64,000 nucleotides of DNA from Hygrophila difformis (GCA_030278955.1 JAOANR010000004.1:61411686-61475685); one strand, 5' to 3'; shown: positions 23,425-35,605, counted from the stretch's first letter. Translations and numbers: made by a program. The notes: a model not told the origin generated them from the letters alone.

Positions 23425-25498
23425 TGTAACACCCCCGTTTTCCTACTCTTAGTTCCGCGGCGGAAGCCTCAACTAGGAATCCGGGGTTGTTACCGCCACG
23501 CCCCTTAATTAAGCTCGCTTAGGTCTAACCTTGGCTAACTTAATTAATTGGCGCTAAGGCTAATTAAATTAAATTGCTAACACATGCTTAAAACAATAAC
23601 TTTATTATTTACAAAATATAATATATCAGAGTTCGCAAAATATGACGACTAAGGCTCGTCGCCCCCAAAAGTAACTTGACATAACATTAAAATATAAATG
23701 AAAACTAATAATATGATATATATATATGTATATATATGTATATATATATTTATTTATTTTACACAAAAGGTTTGATACCCATGCCCGTGCCCATGCATTT
23801 AGTCATCTCCACATATGTCAAATCCTGAAAAGAGTGCACATATAATTTATCAGCACACCGGCTGAGTAAATAAATTTGTACTCATGGGACAAAATTAAAT
23901 ATAAAGACTCAAGCAGTAAATGACATGTCAAACCGTTAAAAATTCTGATTCTCTGTGTCATGTTGCTCGACTATGACGTCTACACCCGGGGTATCCCATA
24001 GGACCTAACATGCTTTCATAGTGACCGTAATCAAGACTATGAGTATACAAGGGCGGCCCTCCCTTGCAACTAGAACTGATTGTGAGACCATTGGCCTAAC
24101 ACAATTCTTTTTATAATGCTCTTACGAAGATAACCCCAATTGGAGTATATCCCGTATAATAATATCATCTCAATAATTTACATGCCATACACTGGAAATA
24201 AAATTTTCACATGCATGGCTTAGCCCAAAAATAATTAAACTCATGCTAGGGCATTTCCTCTGCATAAATCATTTGCATGAATAATTCTAAATTATTTAAA
24301 GCAATAAGGAATTAAACATGCAAAAATTAAATTTTGGGACAACGCCCGCAGAATATAAATTTACTTACTATCTCCCTGACAATAGCTTACTAAAATCTGG
24401 GACTGCAACTACTCCACCGCTTGCCTATCTACTGCTCAATATTTTTTTCCTCCACTATCTCAACCTCTCTCTCTCCCTCTCGTTGGTTCTCTCCCTCTCT
24501 CTAATATTTTTTTTTTCACCCTCTCAGTGCTCTCTATTTCTTTCTTCTGCTTGGTGTGAATTGTGGCTTCTGAAGCCTGGTATTTATAGGCGATCCATTG
24601 GCCTTTGCCTTCACTATTTTATTATTTTATTTTATATCTACTTATTTTAAAGTGATGTGATTCTATATTCTCTGCAGGGAATCTTCTTATTTTTTTATCT
24701 GACTACTATATGTAGTATTGTTGTTTCTCTTGCATGGCACTTTATCTCCAATGCATGCATGTCCCTTCTCTCTTTTGATTGTTATAAGTCTTTTCCAACA
24801 TTTTACTTCTTTATTATTACTATTATTACTATTATTATTATAATATTAGTACTACACACTATGTCCTAGCCTCTCTCTATCGTAGACTATATTTATTTAT
24901 TTTTTTTTTAAATCTTTTATATATTTTATTTTTATTTCCCATGTTCACGGGTAGCTACTAACCATGCATCATGTGAACTTTTTTTTTTTTTTTTTTTTTA
25001 ATTTTTTTATTTATGCATATAGCCCTTGTCACATGCATGCCACCCTATCCTTCTTTTGTCTTTTCAATTTTTTTTTTTATTATTTACTTATTCATTTATT
25101 TGGCTCTTTGATAAAAATTTCAAAACAAGTAGGGTTTGAACACACAACCTTTAAATTATGAGTCTACTTGTCTAACCAATTGGTTATCAAAGTCTTTATG
25201 TCATATCTTAATTCTAACTAAATTTATTTCAAAATATTAGAATACTTTTTGTTAGTAATTATTTTTACCCATCTATATCTTTAAATCAAATCTTATTTTT
25301 CTAAAATATTACTCTTCCAAATATTTAAACTTTTCCATACTAAAAAAAAAATATTCCTATCATCTTCTTTTAAACTTGGAAAAATAGTTCATTGTTTACC
25401 ACATTCTTTTAATTAAAACACACTTCCTATTAAATTTTAATTTATAGCAGACAATTAATTATTTTTTTATACTATATTTAAATTTAGCGGGTATTACA
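23425..25498 (-). repeat. 3' LTR of the Ty3/Gypsy element
   Basis: This 2,074-bp LTR reads tgtaacaccc...gtattaca on + (TG...CA ends). It contains a TATATG microsatellite near 23715-23750, a 20-nt-scale T-run near 24980-25000, a minus-strand TATA box at 24581-24588, and a tRNA-like box A/B segment near 25125-25200. Open frames inside it are fortuitous. Confidence 0.97.
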
Positions 25499-25500
25499 AT

Positions 25501-25511
25501 CTATCCTCCTT
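25501..25511 (-). promoter_or_regulatory. Polypurine tract of the Ty3/Gypsy element
   Basis: On the minus strand this reads aaggaggatag, 2 nt from the 3' LTR, the expected position for plus-strand DNA priming. Confidence 0.7.
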
Positions 25512-25648
25512 AGAAACAAACTTCGTCCTCGAAGTTCATTTTAAGTCACATAATTACTAAGGAAAAGTAAGGCAAGGTATTGCATAACAAAAGTTTTCTA
25601 ACCGTACTTGACTTGGGCTGCAACATTCTCTCCCACTTGATTTCACAG

Positions 25649-28600
25649 CTATGTCCCCATAGCTGTATCATGTTGAAGGAACAACTCTGGATACTTGCCC
25701 TGCATTTCGGCCTCAGTTTCCCACGTGGCATCATTCTCATCATGGTTTGACCATTGTACTTTGACCATGCGAATGACTTTGCGCATTGTGGCTCGTTCTT
25801 TAGTATCCAAGATCTTGACCGGTCTTTCCTCATAAGTAAGGTCTTTGTCGAGTTCGATAAGGTCTGGTTGCACTACCCTTTTTGAATCATGCTGATATTT
25901 CTTAAGTTGCGACACATGGAATACGTTATGGACTCGAGACAACTCCTCTGGTAAGTCCAATCGGTATGCCAAGGTACCAACTCGGGCGATAATGTCAAAG
26001 GGTCCAATATAACGGGGACTTAGCTTACCTCGTTTTCCGAACCGCATTACGCCCTTCATGGGCGATACTTTGAGCAGAACTTTATCGCCGACTTCGTATT
26101 CACCATCACGCCTCTTTTGATCGGCATACGTCTTCTGTCGATCTTGAGCGGCTTTCATCTTTAGTCGAATTTGCTCCACTATTCCTATCGTTTCCTCGAT
26201 TAATTGTGGCCCAACAGGAATCGGATTTTCGCTTTTAGTCCAACAGAGTGGACTCCGACATTTCCTACCATATAGTGCCTCAAATGGGGCCATGCCAATA
26301 CTAGCATGATAGCTATTATTATAGCTAAATTCTATAAGTGGTAGGTACTTTTCCCAACTACCCTTGAAATCCAAAACACAGGCTCTCAACATGTCTTCAA
26401 GTGTCTGGATCGTCCTTTCAGTTTGACCATCGGTTGTTGGATGAAATGCTGTGCTCATTTTTATTTTTGTTCCGAAAGCCTGTTGGAGTTTCGTCCAGAA
26501 TGTAGAGACAAATCGACTATCTCTATCTGAGACGATATCTTGGGGAATTCCATGCCTTCGGACTACATTCTCAATATAAGATCTTGCCAACTGATCCATA
26601 CTCCATGTTTCTTTCATCGGTATGAATATGGCTGTTTTAGTTAATCGATCAACGATTACCCAAATCTTATCATTGCCTTTTGGTGTTTTTGGCAATCCTG
26701 ACACAAAGTCCATAGAAATGCTATCCCATTTCCATTCTGGAATTTCTAATGGTTTTACTAACCCAAGTGGTTTTCTTCGGTCAGGTTTGACCTTTTGGCA
26801 CGTCGGACACTTTTCCACAAATTCCGCTACCTCTCGCTTCATTCGTGGCCACCAAAAGACTTTACTTAAGTCCTTGTATAACTTATCCCCACCAGGATGC
26901 ACAGAATATGGAGTTTCGTGTCCTTCTTCTAATATGCGCCTTTTAAGATCCTCGCAGGCCTTTGGTATACACCATCGACCCTTAAATCGGATAGTGCCAT
27001 CTTCGTGGATTTGGAACCCTATAGCTCCACCTTGAGCTATTTTTGTCTTAATCCTTTCTAATTTGACATCACCGGGTTGTCCATTTCGAATCTCGTCGAA
27101 TATAGTCGGTTGTATTGTCATGGAATGAATCTGTTGAGCAGGTGTATCTTTATGTACCAATTCAATACCTAACCGAGCCAATTCCATATATAATGCTGGT
27201 GGCAAGATTCGTGTATTATCTAAGGGTCTTGTCTTTCGACTTAGTGCATCTGCCACTTTATTAGCTTTACCCTCATGATAGGTGATACCTAAATCGTAGT
27301 CCTTCATCAACTCCAACCACCGTCTCTGTCGCATGTTGAGCTCTTTTTGAGTATAGATGTACTTCAGGCTCTTATGGTCTGTGTATATGTTACATCTCCG
27401 TCCGTACAGGTAATGTCTCCATATTTTTAGGGCGAAGACAACTGCAGCCAATTCTAAATCATGAGTCGGGTAATTCTCCTCATGTGGCTTTAGTTGTCGA
27501 GAAGCATATGCTATAACCTTCCCTTGTTGCATTAGCACGCATCCCAAGCCAAATTTGGAAGCGTCGCTATAAACTTCAAAATCGCCATCTTCAGTGGGTA
27601 AGGTAAGTATTGGTGCCGTGGTCAACATTTCTTTCAAAGTTTGGAATGCAATTTCGCATTCAGGTGTCCAAATCACCTTTGATCCCTTCTTAAGGTTCTG
27701 TGTCAGGGGTCGTGCAATTTTTGAGAAATCCTTAACAAACCTCCTGTAATAGCCAGCTAGACCGAGAAAACTCCTTATCTCTGTTTGCGATGTTGGTACA
27801 GGCCAGTCTTTTACTGCGGATACCTTGGCTGGGTCAACTGAAATTCCTTCGGCTGAGACGATATGACCAAGGAATGCGACTTTGTCTAGCCAGAAATCAC
27901 ATTTTGACAATTTAGCGTATAACTTGTGATTCCTCAGAGTTTGCAATACTTGATGTAGATGTTGTTCATGCCTCTCCTTGTCTATGGAATACACCAATAT
28001 GTCGTCAATGAAGACTACTACGCATTTATCCAACAGTTCTCGAAAAACATTATTCATGAGACTCATGAATACTGCTGGGGCGTTGGTCAGCCCAAACGAC
28101 ATCACGGTGAACTCGTAATGTCCATACCGTGTTCTAAATGCCGTTTTTGGGATATCTTCTTTAGCTATCCTTAGCTGGTGATATCCGGACCTTAGATCAA
28201 TCTTTGAAAACACCTTTGCTCCCTTTAGTTGATCAAATAAGTCATCTATTCGTGGCAAGGGATATTTATTCTTGATGGTTACTTGGTTAAGACCTCTGTA
28301 ATCGATACAGAGTCTTAGTCCTCCATCTTTTTTTCGTACAAATAGTACAGGTGCTCCCCACGGAGATGTACTAGGACGAATGTATCCTTTTTCTAAAAGA
28401 TCTTCAAGTTGTTCTCGTAACTCGTTCATCTCTGTTGGTGCCATCCGGTATGGAGCCTTTGATACAGGTTCGGTACCCGGAATCAAATCAATCGTGAATT
28501 CTATCTCACGTTCGGGTGGCATTCCCGGAATATCATCTGGGAATACATCAGGATACTCACGTACTACTGGAATATTGTTTATGTCTATCTCTTCTGCTTG

Positions 28601-30151
28601 AAGGTTCATAAGGTAGCAAATGTAGAGGGGATTTCCTTTTCTCATCAATGTTGCTAACTGCACCCTTGACACAATTTTCGTGGTTGGCTTCTTTGGCTCA
28701 GCATAGAAAGACACACGCTTCCTGTTATCCCCATAAATTGTTATCTTTTGCTGAGAACAATTGATATTGGCTTGGTAACGCGTTAGCCAATCCATTCCTA
28801 AGATAATATCAAAATATTGTAATTCAAATTCTACTAGATTTGCAAGGAACTCGACGTCACAAATACGAATGGGAACTTTTTCGTGACGCTTTGAGCAGCT
28901 AACTATCGTTCCGTTGGGCAACGAGATTCTTAGTGCTATCTCCTGAGGGTTATCGAGTCCTAACTCGGGCAATTTACTTCGAGATATGAATGAACATGTG
29001 GCTCCAGAATCAAATAGAATGCGCACTTTATACCCATTAATTTCGAAAGTACCTTCGATCACATCTCCAGCACCTGGCATGTCAGCTTGGTTTACCACGT
29101 TCAACCTTCCTTGATTTGGCCCACCTGGATTCTGTGGGTTTCCACCAGATGTCCTTTGATTGTTGGGAAATGGAGGCCGTTGTCCTTGATTATTTCCACC
29201 AATGCGGGGTCCTTGGGGACAATAATCCTCCTTTCGTAAGTCTGCTCGAATTCGGCTAGGATCGAGTCTTATGCGACAGTCCACCGCCTTGTGTCCCTTT
29301 AGTCCACAACGATAGCATTCATCATCTTGAGGACATTGTTGCATAGTGTGCTTTTTATAACAGCGACGGCACGGGGCTGGTATTGGTTCTCCGTTCCGAT
29401 TGATGCGAAACACCGTACTATTCCAGTTATTCCTTGGGAAATTCCTCCTTTGGTTTGGATGATTATCCTTACTCTCTTCAATTTTCCTCTTTCCCTTGTC
29501 ATGTGGTGCAGATTTGGAGTTTTCTCCTTTATGCTCGTGTCCTTCTACCATCTCGACTGTCATAGCTCGATTATAGACTTTTTGCAAGCTAGTGAATTGC
29601 TTCCCTCCAAATGCCTTTCGTATGTTTTTATTCAAGCCAAGCTCAAATTTTTGGGCTTTAGTTTGCTCAGTTACCACCAGGTCTGGGGCGAACCTCAAGA
29701 GTTCTGTAAACTTAGCATAGTATTGTTGAACCGACCGATTACCCTGTTGAAGAGAAATGAATTCTCCATACTTGGCATTCTTGAGGCTAAGTGGATAAAA
29801 CTGCTCCCTCAAGCTTTTCTGAAACTCTTCCCAAGTTACTTGGCGGTTCTCTTGTGACCTCCACCAAGTGTTTGCAATGCCAGTTAGGAAAAAGGTAGCC
29901 ACTCCCACCTTTCTTTCATCTGGACATTCAACTGCTTCGAGCAGTTTCTCAAATGACTCAATCCAACCTTCCAGCTTGGCTGGATCTTCTTGTCCAGCAT
30001 ATCGAGGCGGTTGAAACTTATTAACAGCTTCAATAAAATCTCCTTGGGTCTCTCCCTGGCTTTCCCCTTTCTCCGCCTGTTGCTGAACTACTGCTCCAAG
30101 GGTGATTAGCAGTTGTTCTATTCGTTGTTGACGATTGTCGTCATCGGCCAT
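25649..30151 (-). CDS. Ty3/Gypsy Gag-Pol polyprotein with chromodomain
   Basis: This 1500-residue protein is open from ATG to TAG. Gag occupies about residues 40-250. A variant C-X2-C-X3-H-X4-C finger (261-273) precedes a canonical CCHC knuckle (279-292). The aspartic protease signature DSGA is at 381. The reverse transcriptase has FIDD at 714-717. RNase H acidic residues are near D863, E900, D925 and D968. The integrase zinc finger uses H1078, H1085, C1115 and C1118, and the catalytic triad is D1148, D1209, E1245 (D-35-E). A chromodomain-like tail (about 1440-1495) would read chromatin marks to guide insertion. The order RT-RH-IN is Gypsy-type. Confidence 0.97.
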   Translation of the reverse strand: MADDDNRQQRIEQLLITLGAVVQQQAEKGESQGETQGDFIEAVNKFQPPRYAGQEDPAKLEGWIESFEKLLEAVECPDERKVGVATFFLTGIANTWWRSQENRQVTWEEFQKSLREQFYPLSLKNAKYGEFISLQQGNRSVQQYYAKFTELLRFAPDLVVTEQTKAQKFELGLNKNIRKAFGGKQFTSLQKVYNRAMTVEMVEGHEHKGENSKSAPHDKGKRKIEESKDNHPNQRRNFPRNNWNSTVFRINRNGEPIPAPCRRCYKKHTMQQCPQDDECYRCGLKGHKAVDCRIRLDPSRIRADLRKEDYCPQGPRIGGNNQGQRPPFPNNQRTSGGNPQNPGGPNQGRLNVVNQADMPGAGDVIEGTFEINGYKVRILFDSGATCSFISRSKLPELGLDNPQEIALRISLPNGTIVSCSKRHEKVPIRICDVEFLANLVEFELQYFDIILGMDWLTRYQANINCSQQKITIYGDNRKRVSFYAEPKKPTTKIVSRVQLATLMRKGNPLYICYLMNLQAEEIDINNIPVVREYPDVFPDDIPGMPPEREIEFTIDLIPGTEPVSKAPYRMAPTEMNELREQLEDLLEKGYIRPSTSPWGAPVLFVRKKDGGLRLCIDYRGLNQVTIKNKYPLPRIDDLFDQLKGAKVFSKIDLRSGYHQLRIAKEDIPKTAFRTRYGHYEFTVMSFGLTNAPAVFMSLMNNVFRELLDKCVVVFIDDILVYSIDKERHEQHLHQVLQTLRNHKLYAKLSKCDFWLDKVAFLGHIVSAEGISVDPAKVSAVKDWPVPTSQTEIRSFLGLAGYYRRFVKDFSKIARPLTQNLKKGSKVIWTPECEIAFQTLKEMLTTAPILTLPTEDGDFEVYSDASKFGLGCVLMQQGKVIAYASRQLKPHEENYPTHDLELAAVVFALKIWRHYLYGRRCNIYTDHKSLKYIYTQKELNMRQRRWLELMKDYDLGITYHEGKANKVADALSRKTRPLDNTRILPPALYMELARLGIELVHKDTPAQQIHSMTIQPTIFDEIRNGQPGDVKLERIKTKIAQGGAIGFQIHEDGTIRFKGRWCIPKACEDLKRRILEEGHETPYSVHPGGDKLYKDLSKVFWWPRMKREVAEFVEKCPTCQKVKPDRRKPLGLVKPLEIPEWKWDSISMDFVSGLPKTPKGNDKIWVIVDRLTKTAIFIPMKETWSMDQLARSYIENVVRRHGIPQDIVSDRDSRFVSTFWTKLQQAFGTKIKMSTAFHPTTDGQTERTIQTLEDMLRACVLDFKGSWEKYLPLIEFSYNNSYHASIGMAPFEALYGRKCRSPLCWTKSENPIPVGPQLIEETIGIVEQIRLKMKAAQDRQKTYADQKRRDGEYEVGDKVLLKVSPMKGVMRFGKRGKLSPRYIGPFDIIARVGTLAYRLDLPEELSRVHNVFHVSQLKKYQHDSKRVVQPDLIELDKDLTYEERPVKILDTKERATMRKVIRMVKVQWSNHDENDATWETEAEMQGKYPELFLQHDTAMGT

Positions 30152-30420
30152 ACTTGTTATCGCTATCCCTTTCGCCCCTAGTCGATATATGTTAGTTAGT
30201 TAGTCACTTTAAAAATCAATATAACACACCATACTAGTTTATTCAAAGTCTAGATAATAATAAGGCAAACTTTATTTCATAATACCGAGTTGGAGTACAA
30301 CATTGAAAATTTCCAAGGTTTAAGATAGTCATAATTCTTAATACCGACTTGGGTACAACATTTAAAATTTCCAAGTTTTAAAATAGTTATAACTTTTACT
30401 AGTAGTAAACAAACGATAAG

Positions 30421-30972
30421 CTAGTACTGGGCACCGCGAGGAGGGCTGGCACGATGGTACACTGGAGATGGGGTTCGCTGGCGCAAACAGACAACATCTT
30501 CATCGGGATCACTTTCTTCGGCACGTGCACCCTGGGCGGATGATCCTGGGAGGCGTCGGAGATCAACAGTAAGGTCTCTATAGAACTTATTAACTTTGTG
30601 CCCCCTTCTCTCCATATACGCAATCTCCTTGTTCAGGCGTCTTATGGTATCCAGGTGAAGGCTGACTTGCTCCTTAGTATCCTTCAGCTCCTCCTTCAGT
30701 TCGTCTATCTCCTCCACCTGCTCAGCACACAAGTGATCTAGTTCCTCCTTTTCTGTTTCGGCCAAGACCCTTCTATCGTATTCATCTTTATACTTATTTT
30801 CGAGTATTAGCTCCTCGTTTATATGTGTCGTAGCCTCTAACGCCAGTCGGTTCCTTAACTGATCATTCTTTGTGCTAAGGTGCTCGGCTCTAGCCCTCTC
30901 TCGCTCGCTGGTTTTTATTAATTCTCGAACCAACTCTGGAACTAATTCGGCTATCCTATTGTTATCTCCCAT
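30421..30972 (-). CDS. Coiled-coil ORF upstream of gag in the Ty3/Gypsy element
   Basis: This 183-residue, highly charged protein starts at a clear ATG and ends 269 bp before the gag ATG. Residues 1-125 are Glu/Lys/Arg-rich with heptad-like leucines (EELDHLCAEQVEEIDELKEE), predicting a long coiled coil. The C-terminus is Ser/Pro/Arg-rich (LRQRTPSPVYHR). It is not a standard part of Ty3/Gypsy elements, and I do not recognise a family. It lies between the primer-binding site and gag on the genomic RNA, so it would be the first ORF. It could assist particle assembly or be a captured host fragment; its intactness in a very young copy is compatible with function. Confidence 0.7.
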   Translation of the reverse strand: MGDNNRIAELVPELVRELIKTSERERARAEHLSTKNDQLRNRLALEATTHINEELILENKYKDEYDRRVLAETEKEELDHLCAEQVEEIDELKEELKDTKEQVSLHLDTIRRLNKEIAYMERRGHKVNKFYRDLTVDLRRLPGSSAQGARAEESDPDEDVVCLRQRTPSPVYHRASPPRGAQY

Positions 30973-31156
30973 CTAACAAACAAAATAATCATAAATATTT
31001 GCAAATATAAAAAAATGATAACTACATGAACTATGTCTAGTGTCAGTGCATCGTGTCCCCCCAAAATATGCAACAATTCTATTTTAAACTGATAAGAAAA
31101 CATATTTTACTTTTTTTTTTAAAAAAAAAAAGACATCTCTTTTTTTTTCAAATGGT

Positions 31157-31167
31157 CTCTGATACCA
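31157..31167 (-). promoter_or_regulatory. Primer-binding site of the Ty3/Gypsy element
   Basis: The minus strand reads tggtatcagag directly after the 5' LTR (3-nt gap), matching the initiator tRNA-Met complement for 11 nt; the next base departs from the usual c. Confidence 0.85.
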
Positions 31168-31170
31168 CTC

Positions 31171-33244
31171 TGTAACACCCCCGTTTTCCTACTCTTAGTT
31201 CCGCGGCGGAAGCCTCAACTAGGAATCCGGGGTTGTTACCGCCACGCCCCTTAATTAAGCTCGCTTAGGTCTAACCTTGGCTAACTTAATTAATTGGCGC
31301 TAAGGCTAATTAAATTAAATTGCTAACACATGCTTAAAACAATAACTTTATTATTTACAAAATATAATATATCAGAGTTCGCAAAATATGACGACTAAGG
31401 CTCGTCGCCCCCAAAAGTAACTTGACATAACATTAAAATATAAATGAAAACTAATAATATGATATATATATATGTATATATATGTATATATATATTTATT
31501 TATTTTACACAAAAGGTTTGATACCCATGCCCGTGCCCATGCATTTAGTCATCTCCACATATGTCAAATCCTGAAAAGAGTGCACATATAATTTATCAGC
31601 ACACCGGCTGAGTAAATAAATTTGTACTCATGGGACAAAATTAAATATAAAGACTCAAGCAGTAAATGACATGTCAAACCGTTAAAAATTCTGATTCTCT
31701 GTGTCATGTTGCTCGACTATGACGTCTACACCCGGGGTATCCCATAGGACCTAACATGCTTTCATAGTGACCGTAATCAAGACTATGAGTATACAAGGGC
31801 GGCCCTCCCTTGCAACTAGAACTGATTGTGAGACCATTGGCCTAACACAATTCTTTTTATAATGCTCTTACGAAGATAACCCCAATTGGAGTATATCCCG
31901 TATAATAATATCATCTCAATAATTTACATGCCATACACTGGAAATAAAATTTTCACATGCATGGCTTAGCCCAAAAATAATTAAACTCATGCTAGGGCAT
32001 TTCCTCTGCATAAATCATTTGCATGAATAATTCTAAATTATTTAAAGCAATAAGGAATTAAACATGCAAAAATTAAATTTTGGGACAACGCCCGCAGAAT
32101 ATAAATTTACTTACTATCTCCCTGACAATAGCTTACTAAAATCTGGGACTGCAACTACTCCACCGCTTGCCTATCTACTGCTCAATATTTTTTTCCTCCA
32201 CTATCTCAACCTCTCTCTCTCCCTCTCGTTGGTTCTCTCCCTCTCTCTAATATTTTTTTTTTCACCCTCTCAGTGCTCTCTATTTCTTTCTTCTGCTTGG
32301 TGTGAATTGTGGCTTCTGAAGCCTGGTATTTATAGGCGATCCATTGGCCTTTGCCTTCACTATTTTATTATTTTATTTTATATCTACTTATTTTAAAGTG
32401 ATGTGATTCTATATTCTCTGCAGGGAATCTTCTTATTTTTTTATCTGACTACTATATGTAGTATTGTTGTTTCTCTTGCATGGCACTTTATCTCCAATGC
32501 ATGCATGTCCCTTCTCTCTTTTGATTGTTATAAGTCTTTTCCAACATTTTACTTCTTTATTATTACTATTATTACTATTATTATTATAATATTAGTACTA
32601 CACACTATGTCCTAGCCTCTCTCTATCGTAGACTATATTTATTTATTTTTTTTTTAAATCTTTTATATATTTTATTTTTATTTCCCATGTTCACGGGTAG
32701 CTACTAACCATGCATCATGTGAACTTTTTTTTTTTTTTTTTTTTTAATTTTTTTATTTATGCATATAGCCCTTGTCACATGCATGCCACCCTATCCTTCT
32801 TTTGTCTTTTCAATTTTTTTTTTTATTATTTACTTATTCATTTATTTGGCTCTTTGATAAAAATTTCAAAACAAGTAGGGTTTGAACACACAACCTTTAA
32901 ATTATGAGTCTACTTGTCTAACCAATTGGTTATCAAAGTCTTTATGTCATATCTTAATTCTAACTAAATTTATTTCAAAATATTAGAATACTTTTTGTTA
33001 GTAATTATTTTTACCCATCTATATCTTTAAATCAAATCTTATTTTTCTAAAATATTACTCTTCCAAATATTTAAACTTTTCCATACTAAAAAAAAAATAT
33101 TCCTATCATCTTCTTTTAAACTTGGAAAAATAGTTCATTGTTTACCACATTCTTTTAATTAAAACACACTTCCTATTAAATTTTAATTTATAGCAGACAA
33201 TTAATTATTTTTTTATACTATATTTAAATTTAGCGGGTATTACA
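31171..33244 (-). repeat. 5' LTR of the Ty3/Gypsy element
   Basis: This is the 2,074-bp promoter-bearing LTR. Transcription would run toward lower coordinates from a TATA box at 32327-32334, giving U3 of about 0.9 kb and a long R-U5 of about 1.1 kb. Confidence 0.97.
32327..32334 (-). promoter_or_regulatory. TATA box of the Ty3/Gypsy 5' LTR
   Basis: The minus strand reads tataaata inside gcctataaatacc; the same octamer is at 24581-24588 in the 3' LTR. Confidence 0.65.
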
Positions 33245-33359
33245 GAATCGAACCCCCAACCTTTATATTTTTTTGTCAAACACTGGCGCTGGTTGTTAAT
33301 ATTTATTTATTTATTTATGTACGTGGGAAATTGATCATTTATCCTCATGCAATAAATTG

Positions 33360-33598
33360 TACTCCCTCCGTTTTTTTTTTAAGTTACGCTTTGACTTTTT
33401 TTACTGTCTATTGTAGCACTTTGACTTCTATTTTTGTTATAGTTATAGAAGACAAAATATAATCAAGTGAGATCTTGTTGGATTCGTCTCATCTTGTAGT
33501 TTTTAAATATCAAATTTTCAGAATTTTTACTTGTACCTAATTTGAGTTATTAATCATTGAAAATATGAATTGTCATACGTTCAAATGAGAAGTTTAAC
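33360..33598. mobile_element. Stowaway-like MITE, 3' end degraded
   Basis: It begins tactccctccgttttt. It has the family core aatcaagtgagatcttgttg followed by gattcgtctcatc. The distal inverted end is not recognisable; the Tourist-like MITE begins 8 bp further on, so this copy may have been truncated before or by that insertion. Confidence 0.7.
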
Positions 33599-33605
33599 AT
33601 TTTAA

Positions 33606-34068
33606 GAGGGTGTTTGGATTGGCTTCTACCAAGGTGCTTTTGGCTTTTGCTTCTGCCAAAAGCACTTTTGGGGAAAAAGAAACGTTTGGTTTGGCTTTTT
33701 TAAAAAAGTAGAAGCACCTCGAAAAGCTGCAAAAGTGCTTCTGGGAGAAGCAGCCCAGGGGGTGCTTCTCCGAAAAGCAGAAGCCAAAAGCAATTCGTAA
33801 ATTGTGCAAAGACTTAAATACCCTCATTACATAATATAAATTACACTATAAATATATCTTATTATCATATTAAGTAGCATGTCCTTTTTGGTAATTTATA
33901 CATTTAAAAAGCACTTTTCACTTTTACACATCCAAACACACTTTTGAAAAAAAGCTGCTTTTCAAACATTCCACCCAAACACAAAAGTTACCTGCTTCTG
34001 CTTTTGGCTTTCACTTCTGCTTCTGCTTTTGGTTTCTGCTTTTTTCAAAAGCCAATCCAAACGGGCCC
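33606..34068. mobile_element. Tourist-like (PIF/Harbinger) MITE
   Basis: The 463-bp element has inverted ends gagggtgtttggattggc and, at the right, the complement of gggcccgtttggattggc. TAA lies on both sides (33603-33605 and 34069-34071), the TWA target duplication typical of PIF/Harbinger. The arms extend inward through many gcttctgcttttggc-like units, so the whole element can fold into a long imperfect hairpin. Confidence 0.8.
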
Positions 34069-34357
34069 TAAGACATGCATTTCAAATGGTTCGTTTCCAA
34101 TGGCTCTTTAAAAAACGAAAAAAAAATTAAAAAAAATGGTTTGTTTTCATTGTTCTCCGCCGCTCCGGCTTCAATAGCTATTCCCCAAAAAAAAAAGGGT
34201 TCGTTTCAATTCAGTTCGTGTCTCCTAATTAAGATGCGACAAAAGTTCTAGTAAAGAACTACTACCACCAATATCCAATTAAAATAAATAAATTAATTAG
34301 TAGTAAAAAATTAATAAAGGGGAAATGAAGGAAAAATGAAGGTGTATCCGTTTAGTT

Positions 34358-35596
34358 GGGAAAAAGGCCCAATACATCCTTTTTCTTTTATTTTTATCCA
34401 AATAAATCTTTTATTAATTTTTGATCCGATTTAATCCTACACCTTTACTAATTATATCCAATTTCATACTTTTTCCACTAATCCTAAAAAGTTAACTGAT
34501 GTGGCATAATTAAGACAATCTCATGTGCCACGTGGCATTTATTAGGGCAAATAAACCATATCATAACCAACTCATCGGGTTGACCCAACCCTGAAATATG
34601 GGCTAGGGTTTCAAACCCGATTTCAAATCCACTACTTCCTTGGTCAGTCGTCTTGTTCTTCCCGACTGTTCCACACTTGCCTTCCTCCCAATCGTATTCC
34701 CACCCCAAACTCCACAAAGCCGACGTCATAGACGTCTATTTCAAATGCCCATTCCCACCCCGTCCTATACAAATTGACATGGTTTTCTTCGCAATGAAAA
34801 CACTCGGTGGTACGGCAATGTCGACATCGTGGTGGCAGAAACCGGCAGGCCTTCCGCCGGCGACTCCAATCACCCTGAGGCAAACACAAAAGGTACAAGA
34901 TTATACCATTCCAATCTCCTCAATCACATCAATTCTGGCGCCGGCATGTTGCATCGAACCTTCGAGACCTACATCTTTCTGTTCAATGATAATCTAAAGT
35001 TGAACACACATGAGCAAAACTTTGGGCTCTTTCACCCCAATTTCGAGCCTGTTTTCAAGATCGGCATTGTTTCGGAAGCTACAGGTAATGTAACAAATTT
35101 CCTTGAATTCAATCAGTTATACTAATTAGTCACCAACTGACGTCATTGTAGAGTGCAGGCTTGAATCAAGAAGGTTTCAAATGGGGTACAGGAAAGAAAT
35201 GACACATACCAAAAAATGATGCTATGTTACCGGTGTATTCGGACTTCGCTGTGGTGGGGGATCGGAGAGGTGGACTACAAAATTATACAACGCGGCGGGC
35301 TGTGCCGTGTGCATTGAGTTGAAGGAATAACGGGATTTGAAACCCTAGACCCATATGTTAGGGTTGGGTGGACCCGATGAGTTGGTGGTGATATGGTTTA
35401 TTTTGCCCTAATAAATGCCACGTGGCACATGAGATTGTTTTAATTATGCCACATCAGTTAATTTTTTAGGATTAGTGGAAAATGGATGAAATTGGATATA
35501 ATTAATAAAGCTAGATGACTAAATGGGGCCAAAAATTAATAAGATATCAATTTGGACAAAAAGAAAAGAAAAAGAATATATTTGGCATTTTTTCCC
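34358..35596. mobile_element. Mutator-like element (MULE), non-autonomous, long inverted ends
   Basis: The 1,239-bp element starts gggaaaaagg and ends in the complement of ggggaaaaaa. Its arms are about 270-280 bp (34358-34640 and 35320-35596). The 9-bp duplication cgtttagtt lies at 34349-34357 and 35597-35605; 9 bp is the Mutator signature. Conserved inner arm motifs include ccacgtggcatttattaggg. No transposase is encoded. Ends resemble those of the element at 48470-49697. Confidence 0.85.
34641..35319 (+). other. Non-repeat interior of the MULE, possible captured sequence
   Basis: This 680-bp core is more GC-balanced than its arms and has open frames of 114 and 98 codons (34653-34997, 34829-35125). 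A gtaatg donor-like site follows 35083 and a tgtag acceptor-like site lies near 35149. I recognise no protein family. Capture of a host gene piece (Pack-MULE) is possible but unproven. Confidence 0.35.
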
Positions 35597-35605
35597 CGTT
35601 TAGTT

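Larger units (their letters stand above)
23425..33244 (-). mobile_element. Intact Ty3/Gypsy chromovirus (Tekay/Del-like)
   Basis: The element is 9,820 bp on the minus strand. Its LTRs (23425-25498 and 31171-33244) are both exactly 2,074 bp and keep a constant offset of 7,746 bp. I saw no difference between them where I compared line by line. The target duplication gaatc lies at 23420-23424 and 33245-33249. Order on the minus strand is LTR, primer-binding site, coiled-coil ORF, Gag-Pol with C-terminal chromodomain, purine tract, LTR. The clade assignment rests on the integrase-chromodomain architecture and is tentative. Identical LTRs and an intact ORF indicate a very recent insertion. Confidence 0.97.

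Noticed and set aside
24318..25161. Three ORFs (110, 70 and 65 codons), repeated identically at 32064-32907
   Set aside because: They lie within the two Ty3 LTRs, antisense to the element, and are identical because the LTRs are.
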